From NCBI GenBank assembly GCA_022839105.1, contig JALHDH010000068.1:1-18389 (forward strand): a stretch of 18,389 nucleotides of DNA, given 5' to 3'. Of this stretch, positions 13,800 to 18,389 are shown piece after piece. The notes below the pieces were generated by a model. The model ran no database searches, was not told where the DNA came from, and worked only from the letters and a program-made list of their open reading frames with translations. The position numbers were made by a program, and so were the translations under genes. The stretch's first letter is position 1. Each line of letters begins with the position of its first letter. This DNA is from a bacterium (lineage in GTDB: Bacteria; Vulcanimicrobiota; Xenobia; Xenobiales; Xenobiaceae).

Positions 13800-14714
13800 A
13801 TGTTCTTGCGCAACTTCCTCATCGCCCTGTCCCGCAACGCCTTCATGAAGCGCCTGGTCACGCGCAACTTCATCGCCCGCCGGGTGGCCCGACGCTTCGT
13901 GGCCGGAGAGACCTGGGAGGACGCCAGCCTGGCCATGGACCGCCTGATGGGCGAAGGCATGGACATCGCGCTGGACTTCCTGGGCGAGAACGTCCACACC
14001 CCCGAGGAGGCCCACCAGGCCACCGAAGCCTATGTCCAGGTCCTGCACAGGCTTCACGAGCGGGGCGAGAACTGGTATGTCTCCTTGAAGCTGACCCAGA
14101 TCGGCATGGACCTGGGCGAGGAACTCTGCCTGGCGAACCTCGAGCGGATCCTCACCGAGGCCGCCCGCAGCAGGACCTTCGTCCGGGTGGACATGGAGGG
14201 AAGCCAGTATACCGACCTGACCTTCAGGCTGGTCGAATCGGCCGCCGAACGCCACTCCAACGTGGGCATCGTGATCCAGGCCTACCTGCGCCGGAGCCGC
14301 GAGGACGTGGCCCGCATGAATCTCAAGAAGATCCCCGTGCGCCTCTGCAAGGGAGCCTACTCCGAGCCGCCTTCCCTGGCCTTCCAGAAGAGATCCGAGG
14401 TGGACGCCAGCTTCGTCACCCTGATGGAGGACCTCATGGTGGCCGGCAACAACCCGTCCCTGGCCACCCACGACGAGGCCATGATCCAGGCCACCCTGGA
14501 GTGCGCCCGGCGCCACGGAATCCCGCCCGAGGCCTACGAATTCCAGATGCTGTGCGGAATCCGCAAGGAACGCCAGTTGCGCCTGCACCGGGAGGGCTTC
14601 CGGATGCGGGTCTACCTGCCCTTCGGCTCCGACTGGTATCCCTATTTCATGCGCCGCCTGGCTGAACGCCCCGCCAACCTGCTCTTCTTCCTCACCGCGC
14701 TGGTCCGGGGCTGA
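13800..14714 (+). CDS. putB: Proline dehydrogenase (FAD-dependent, PRODH-only type)
   Basis: The 304-residue product is a monofunctional PRODH, which oxidises L-proline to pyrroline-5-carboxylate with FAD in proline catabolism. Family motifs are visible in order: SLKLTQIGMD, FVRVDMEGSQYTDLTFRL, VGIVIQAYLRRSREDV, VRLCKGAYSEPPS, NPSLATHDEAMI, YEFQMLCGIRKERQ, and the substrate-binding RRLAERPANLLF at the C-terminus. Length is normal for the bacterial short form. A TTG at 13743 would add 19 residues (MERRFPGRR...), but this extension is not family-like, so I chose the ATG at 13800 despite a weak ribosome binding site. The partner pyrroline-5-carboxylate dehydrogenase gene is not in the window. 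The gene is followed by a strong inverted repeat. Confidence 0.94.
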   Translation: MFLRNFLIALSRNAFMKRLVTRNFIARRVARRFVAGETWEDASLAMDRLMGEGMDIALDFLGENVHTPEEAHQATEAYVQVLHRLHERGENWYVSLKLTQIGMDLGEELCLANLERILTEAARSRTFVRVDMEGSQYTDLTFRLVESAAERHSNVGIVIQAYLRRSREDVARMNLKKIPVRLCKGAYSEPPSLAFQKRSEVDASFVTLMEDLMVAGNNPSLATHDEAMIQATLECARRHGIPPEAYEFQMLCGIRKERQLRLHREGFRMRVYLPFGSDWYPYFMRRLAERPANLLFFLTALVRG

Positions 14715-14728
14715 CCGGACCGGGAACC

Positions 14729-14754
14729 CGGCGGCAGGACATGCCCTGCCGCCG
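14729..14754 (+). terminator. GC-rich inverted repeat between putB and sppA
   Basis: CGGCGGCAGG-ACATGC-CCTGCCGCCG is a perfect 10-bp stem with a 6-nt loop, 15 nt after the putB stop and 15 nt before the sppA start. It is followed by AATAAT rather than a T tract. It may be a terminator, an attenuator or an RNA-stability hairpin. Confidence 0.55.
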
Positions 14755-14768
14755 AATAATGGGGCGGG

Positions 14769-15809
14769 ATGCAAACCGCCTCGCCTTCCCCACCTGCTCC
14801 CCGCCGCCCCTGGTCCTTCTGGGTCGCCCTTCTGCTGGCCCTGGTCCTTCTGGGCAGCGTCATGCTCAACGTGCTGCTGGGACTGGCCGCGCTGGGCAAC
14901 AACCTCGAACCCGCGCTCCGGGCAAACTTCGAGGAAACCCTGCTGGACGGGAAGCGCTCGGCCACCGAAAAGGTCGTCGTCCTGCCGATCCAGGGGGTGA
15001 TCATGGAGGAGGGCGACGGCCCCCGGGCCCTGCGCTCGGTCAGCCGGATGCGTTCCATGCTCCGGGCGGTGCGCCAGGACAAGGCGGTCAAGGCGATCGT
15101 CCTGGAGATCGACAGCCCGGGAGGCGGAGTCACCGCCTCCGATCAGATCCACCACGAACTGCTCCGATTCCGCCAGGAGACCGGAATTCCCATCGTGGCC
15201 CTCTTCGGTGACGTGGCGGCTTCGGGCGGCTACTACGTGGCCATGGCCTCCGACGAGATCCTGGCCCACACCACGACCATCACCGGATCCATCGGCGTGA
15301 TCAGCCAGTTTCCGCAGGTCCGCGAGCTCATGGACAAGATCGGCGTGGAGATCCTGACCATCAAGTCCCTCGACGAGCAAGGGAAGTCCTCTTTCAAGGA
15401 CATGGGCTCCCCCTTCCGGGAGATGAGGCCCGAGGAACGCCGGCTGCTCCAAGGCCTGATCACCCAGATGTGGGAACGCTTCGTCGAAGTCGTGGCCGCG
15501 GGCCGTGAGGGGAAGCTGGACCGGGCCCAGGTTCGCGCCCTGGCAGACGGACGGATCTTCACGGGGCGACAGGCCCTGGAGCTCAAGCTGGTCGATGCCC
15601 TGGGCTACCAGGAGGATGCCTTCAAGCGGGCGCGAGACCTGGGCCAGGCCCCCCAGGCCAAGGTCGTGCGGCTCCAACACCGCGAGACCCTGCTGGACCT
15701 CCTGGGCGGCGGGGGATTCTCCACCAGGGAGTGGAGCGCGCCTTTGCGGGTCCTGGAGCGCACCTCCCTGAACGGGCCCAGGATGATGTACCTCTGGCCG
15801 GGCTCTTGA
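14769..15809 (+). CDS. sppA: Signal peptide peptidase SppA (S49 family)
   Basis: The 346-residue product has a proline-rich N-terminus, one transmembrane helix at about 16-43 (FWVALLLALVLLGSVMLNVL) and an S49 serine protease domain. The strand VVVLPIQGVI and the block VKAIVLEIDSPGGGVTASDQ are typical. The catalytic serine should be S152 in GDVAASGGYYVAM, and the general-base lysine is probably K210 in SSFKDMGSP, about 58 residues later, as in Bacillus-type SppA. SppA degrades cleaved signal peptides in the membrane, with the active site outside the cytoplasm. Length fits the short (single-domain, octamer-forming) form. The stop TGA overlaps the TTG start of the ABC ATPase gene (TTGA at 15806-15809), so the genes are probably co-translated. 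Confidence 0.95.
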   Translation: MQTASPSPPAPRRPWSFWVALLLALVLLGSVMLNVLLGLAALGNNLEPALRANFEETLLDGKRSATEKVVVLPIQGVIMEEGDGPRALRSVSRMRSMLRAVRQDKAVKAIVLEIDSPGGGVTASDQIHHELLRFRQETGIPIVALFGDVAASGGYYVAMASDEILAHTTTITGSIGVISQFPQVRELMDKIGVEILTIKSLDEQGKSSFKDMGSPFREMRPEERRLLQGLITQMWERFVEVVAAGREGKLDRAQVRALADGRIFTGRQALELKLVDALGYQEDAFKRARDLGQAPQAKVVRLQHRETLLDLLGGGGFSTREWSAPLRVLERTSLNGPRMMYLWPGS

Positions 15810-16507
15810 TCCAGGCCCGGGACCTCTCCCTGGAGTATGCCTCCGGACCCGACCGGATCCAGGCCCTGACGGGAATCCACCTGGACATCCCCCGGGGGAC
15901 CTGCGTGGTGCTGCTGGGGCCCTCCGGCTCGGGCAAGACCAGCCTGCTGAACCTCCTGGGCGGCCTGGAACGTCCCAGCCGGGGGACCCTGCGGGTGGGA
16001 GGATTGGACCTGGGTCAGGCAGGCGACTCCGACCTGGCTCGTTATCGGAACCGCCGGGTGGGCTTCGTCTTCCAGTCCTTCCACCTGGATGGCCGGCGGA
16101 CCGCCCTGGAGAACGTGCTGCTCCCGCTCTACTTCGGCGAAGGCTCGCTGACCCGTGGGCGAGCCCGTGCCATGCAGATCCTCGTGCGGGTGGGGATGGA
16201 GGAGTTCCGCGATCGACCCGTGCAGAGCCTCTCGGGAGGCCAGCGCCAACGGGTGGCCGTCGCCCGGGCCTTGATCTGCGAGCCCGAGCTTCTTCTGGCG
16301 GACGAACCGGTCGGTCACCTGGATGACCGGACGGCCGAGTCGGTCACGGAACTCCTGGTCGAGCTCCACCGCGAGCAGGGCCTGACCCTGGTGGCCACGG
16401 CCCATGACGAGCGCCTGCTGCAGCACGCCGACCGGGTCCTGAAGCTCGATGCCGGCCACCTGGTGGTCGACCGGAACGCCGAGGTCGCCCCCGTCCATGC
16501 GCCCTGA
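15806..16507 (+). CDS. LolD/MacB-type ABC transporter ATPase
   Basis: The product has 233 residues from a TTG at 15806. Walker A is GPSGSGKTS at 38-46, the Q-loop is GFVFQSFHL, the signature is LSGGQRQR, Walker B is LLLADEP and the switch histidine is in VATAHDE. The sequence GFVFQSFHLDGRRTALENV is typical for the LolD/MacB/FtsE group, which powers lipoprotein release, mechanotransmission or efflux rather than substrate uptake. The open frame begins upstream at 15731 inside sppA. I chose TTG because translation from it starts at the normal family N-terminus (LIQARDLSLEY) and overlaps the sppA stop. The 3' end overlaps the permease gene by 11 nt. Substrate is unknown. Confidence 0.9.
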   Translation: MIQARDLSLEYASGPDRIQALTGIHLDIPRGTCVVLLGPSGSGKTSLLNLLGGLERPSRGTLRVGGLDLGQAGDSDLARYRNRRVGFVFQSFHLDGRRTALENVLLPLYFGEGSLTRGRARAMQILVRVGMEEFRDRPVQSLSGGQRQRVAVARALICEPELLLADEPVGHLDDRTAESVTELLVELHREQGLTLVATAHDERLLQHADRVLKLDAGHLVVDRNAEVAPVHAP

Positions 16508-17744
16508 ACGCCTGCTCCGCCTGGCCCTGGGCCAGACCGGCTCCTCTCCGTGGAGGAACCTGAACCTGGCCGCCGGCGTGGCGATCTCGATCGCCACCCT
16601 GGTGGTGCTCTTCGGTCTGGCCCGCGGCCTGGAGGGAACCTTGCGAGAGAGGCTGCTGGGGACCCTGCCGGATCGGATGAGGGTCCAACCCGCCTCCTTC
16701 CACGTGGGCCCGATGCGCCTGGCCGAATCCCTGGACGAGCAGGCCATCGCCCGACTCCAGGCCCTGCCCGGAGTCCGCGCGGTCCACCGACAGGCCAGAC
16801 TGACCAGGCCGGTCCAGCTTCGCGCGACCTATGGCGGACAGAGCTTTTGGAGCGACGTGGTGCTGGAGGGGGTCGACCCCGGCCTGGTCGAGCCCCAACT
16901 CGCCCGGGGTCATTCCTTCGAGCGCTCCCCGGACGGGACGGTGCCGGCCGTCCTGCCCCGGGTCATGATGGATGTCCTGGCTGCGGGCGTCTCGATCCAC
17001 ACCAGCCTGCCCGCGATCGCCCCCGAGATGCTGACCGGACGCCACTTCACCCTGCTGGTGGGTCAATCCAGCTTCGGGGCCGAGGTCGGGCCGATCCGGC
17101 AACAACGCTGCGTCATCGTGGGGATCTCAGACCAGATCGGGTTGGGGGGGCCCTCCGTGCCCCTGGAGTTCCTGCAGGAGCTCAGCCCGACCCCGCTGCG
17201 CTACCACGCGGCGACCCTTTCCCTGGACTCGGCCGCGCGGGCCCCCGAGATCGAGGAGCGCCTTCGGGCCATGGGCCTGGAGGCGCCCGGGATGAACCTG
17301 GCCCGCCAGATCGACTCGGGGATCACGTGGGTCCGGACCGCCCTGGCCCTCTTCGGGGCGGCCCTGCTGGCGATGTCCGCCATGAGCCTCTATGCCAGCC
17401 TCTCGCTCCAGGTCCGCGAGGAAGAGCCCACCCTGGGGCTGTATCGGGCCCTGGGGGCCTCCCGGCGGGATCTCCTGGCGCTGTACCTGGTCCGCGCCGG
17501 CCTGCTGGGAGCGGCCGGCTCGCTGGTGGGCCTGGGCTCGGGCCTTCTGGCCGGCGCCTGGCTGGGTCGTGGCATCGCCTCGCTGACGGGCGGAGCTCCC
17601 GGCATCCCGTTGGCGCTCTTCCAACCCGACCCCCGGGCCTGCCTGGGTTTTGTGGTCTTCGGAATCGGGACCTGCCTGGCTGCCGGACTCCTCCCGGCCC
17701 GACGGGCTGCCCGGCTCTCGCCGGCCGAGGTCCTCCGCCGCTGA
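16497..17744 (+). CDS. FtsX/MacB-type ABC transporter permease
   Basis: The 415-residue product has one N-terminal transmembrane helix (LAAGVAISIATLVVLFGLA, about 24-42) and a large extracytoplasmic domain to about residue 280. Three C-terminal helices follow (TALALFGAALLAMSAMSLYA, RAGLLGAAGSLVGLGSGLLA, ACLGFVVFGIGTCLAAGLLP), with the FtsX-domain signature LGLYRALGASRRDLLALYLV and the terminal PARRAARLSPAEVLRR. This is the MacB/LolC layout. The ATG at 16497 lies inside the ATPase gene (11-nt overlap), giving a two-gene transporter. An upstream extension to 16449 is shadow sequence. The extracytoplasmic domain carries one cysteine (QQRCVIVGISDQIG) and is not informative about substrate. With SppA next door, a role in envelope protein or lipid handling is plausible but inferred. 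Confidence 0.9.
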   Translation: MRPERLLRLALGQTGSSPWRNLNLAAGVAISIATLVVLFGLARGLEGTLRERLLGTLPDRMRVQPASFHVGPMRLAESLDEQAIARLQALPGVRAVHRQARLTRPVQLRATYGGQSFWSDVVLEGVDPGLVEPQLARGHSFERSPDGTVPAVLPRVMMDVLAAGVSIHTSLPAIAPEMLTGRHFTLLVGQSSFGAEVGPIRQQRCVIVGISDQIGLGGPSVPLEFLQELSPTPLRYHAATLSLDSAARAPEIEERLRAMGLEAPGMNLARQIDSGITWVRTALALFGAALLAMSAMSLYASLSLQVREEEPTLGLYRALGASRRDLLALYLVRAGLLGAAGSLVGLGSGLLAGAWLGRGIASLTGGAPGIPLALFQPDPRACLGFVVFGIGTCLAAGLLPARRAARLSPAEVLRR

Positions 17745-17828
17745 GCCTGGCGAATCCGAGGGAAGGATTCACTCCCGGCCGGTCGAAGGCAAATTCAGCC
17801 TGAAGTCCAAGCGAAAGGTGTCAAACTG

Positions 17829-18107
17829 ATGGAGAACCGCAAGGAAGGCCTGAGCTTCGTATTCGGCCTGATGGTGGGAACGCTGGTGGGAGCTTCCGTC
17901 GCCATCATCCTGGCTCCGCAGTCGGGGGAAAGAACCCGGGAGGTCCTTCGGGACCGCGCCCTGGAGTACAAGGAGCGCGCGGCCGATTTCGCCACGGAAC
18001 TGCGTGAGGACGCCCACGAGCTGCTGGAGAAGAGCAGGAACTACTACAAGCAGCGGGTCTCGCCCCCTGTTTCCTTCCCGGAGCCCCCGCCGGCCACCGA
18101 GGCCTGA
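17829..18107 (+). CDS. YtxH-domain small membrane protein
   Basis: The 92-residue product matches the YtxH pattern: a charged N-terminus (MENRKEGLS), one transmembrane helix (FVFGLMVGTLVGASVAIILA, about 10-29), the APQSGERTRE turn, then an amphipathic charged helix (EVLRDRALEYKERAADFATE) and a proline-rich tail. YtxH proteins are small membrane proteins linked to stress response and envelope functions in Firmicutes and others; their biochemical role is unknown. GAAAGG lies about 10 nt before the ATG. The gene is followed by a strong inverted repeat and then a STAS gene, an association that fits a general stress or sigma-regulation module. Confidence 0.87.
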   Translation: MENRKEGLSFVFGLMVGTLVGASVAIILAPQSGERTREVLRDRALEYKERAADFATELREDAHELLEKSRNYYKQRVSPPVSFPEPPPATEA

Positions 18108-18132
18108 GGTCCCGGACCAGCCGCTCCAGCCT

Positions 18133-18154
18133 GGCCGCCTGCCTGCAGGCGGCC
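18133..18154 (+). terminator. GC-rich inverted repeat after the YtxH gene
   Basis: GGCCGCCTG-CCTG-CAGGCGGCC is a perfect 9-bp stem with a tetraloop, followed by CGGCTTTGT. It is likely an intrinsic terminator for the YtxH transcript, although the T tract is short. It sits 25 nt after the stop and 84 nt before the next gene. Confidence 0.5.
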
Positions 18155-18222
18155 CGGCTTTGTGCCCGGGCCACACCAGGGGGGAGGCCTCCCGGCGACA
18201 TCCCTCCCGACAAGACCCCACG

Positions 18223-18228
18223 AGGAGG
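18223..18228 (+). promoter_or_regulatory. Ribosome binding site supporting a TTG start
   Basis: AGGAGG, 9 nt before the TTG at 18238. It is the reason for choosing this rare start codon for the STAS gene. Confidence 0.75.
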
Positions 18229-18237
18229 TCGAAAATC

Positions 18238-18389
18238 TTGGATATCAAGGTGAACACCCGCTCGGTCCTGGACAAGGCTCACGTGGTCGAGGTGCAGGGC
18301 GAGATCGACGTCTATACCTCGCCCCGCGTCAAGGAGATGATCAACGAGCTGATCGAACAGGGGCGCTTCAACCTGATCATCGACCTGGA
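18238..18389 (+). CDS. STAS-domain anti-sigma factor antagonist (5' part)
   Basis: Fifty codons are visible before the window ends. LDIKVNTRSVLDKAHVVEVQ, GEIDVYTSPRVKEMINELIE and FNLIIDL follow the SpoIIAA/RsbV STAS pattern: strand, GEIDVYT, helix, then the strand ending in D just before the usual DxSGL phosphorylation site, which is outside the window. Such proteins release a sigma factor by binding its anti-sigma kinase, and are controlled by serine phosphorylation. The cognate kinase is not visible. Start is TTG at 18238 with AGGAGG in front. Whether it belongs to the sigma-switch subgroup or to other STAS regulators cannot be decided from this fragment. Confidence 0.85.
   Translation, partial: MDIKVNTRSVLDKAHVVEVQGEIDVYTSPRVKEMINELIEQGRFNLIIDL

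Noticed and set aside
11940..15680. A 1246-codon minus-strand open frame
   Set aside because: It runs antisense to the kinase, glycosyltransferase, putB and sppA, all with clear families. The translation is low-complexity and rich in G, E, Q, H and D, as expected from the complement of GC-rich genes.
17752..17770. Inverted repeat GAATCC...GGATTC after the permease gene
   Set aside because: Only 6 bp with a 7-nt loop and no T tract; too weak to call a terminator.

Overview
This window is high-GC bacterial DNA with long, well-packed genes. No rRNA, tRNA or other phylogenetic marker is present, so I cannot place the organism below 'uncultured or poorly known high-GC bacterium'. The gene mix (RHS giant protein, NifU/IscU-like scaffold, SppA, LolD/MacB-type ABC pair, YtxH and STAS proteins, frequent GTG and TTG starts) is compatible with several phyla.

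Left part (1-7925, all genes on the minus strand). The centre is a 1212-residue RHS/YD-repeat protein (6299-2661). It is preceded by a short operon: an NifU/IscU-like protein (7925-7530), a phage-tail-like lectin-fold protein (7471-6725) and a small beta-rich protein (6720-6313). The RHS core ends at a typical LIDPDG boundary. It is followed by a cysteine-rich variable tip and then, 4 nt after the RHS stop, by a 172-residue secreted protein (2656-2138) that sits where an RHS immunity gene normally lies. The tip plus partner block is tandemly repeated downstream. A second full block (1063-2063) carries an orphan tip and a second intact partner gene (1655-1137). A third copy (972-1062) is cut off after about 30 codons and abuts the start codon of an unrelated signal-anchored protein that runs off the left edge. 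The repeat region and the last part of the RHS core are visibly AT-richer than their surroundings, which suggests an acquired cassette. This RHS-tip array is the most interesting part of the window.

Middle (7926-8522). A gene-poor stretch ends in a group II intron domain V and VI pair on the plus strand. No reverse transcriptase is present, so it is a 3' remnant.

Right part (8523-18389). One minus-strand gene (secreted TPR plus gluzincin metallopeptidase) is divergent from a long plus-strand series: a BNR/sortilin-like beta-propeller, a soluble CBS-GAF histidine kinase, a GT-C/GT87-like membrane glycosyltransferase, proline dehydrogenase, the membrane protease SppA, an ABC ATPase overlapping its FtsX-type permease, a YtxH-domain protein and the start of a STAS (anti-sigma factor antagonist) gene. 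Tight spacing suggests two co-translated pairs (kinase with glycosyltransferase, and SppA with the ABC transporter). GC-rich inverted repeats separate proline dehydrogenase from sppA and YtxH from the STAS gene.
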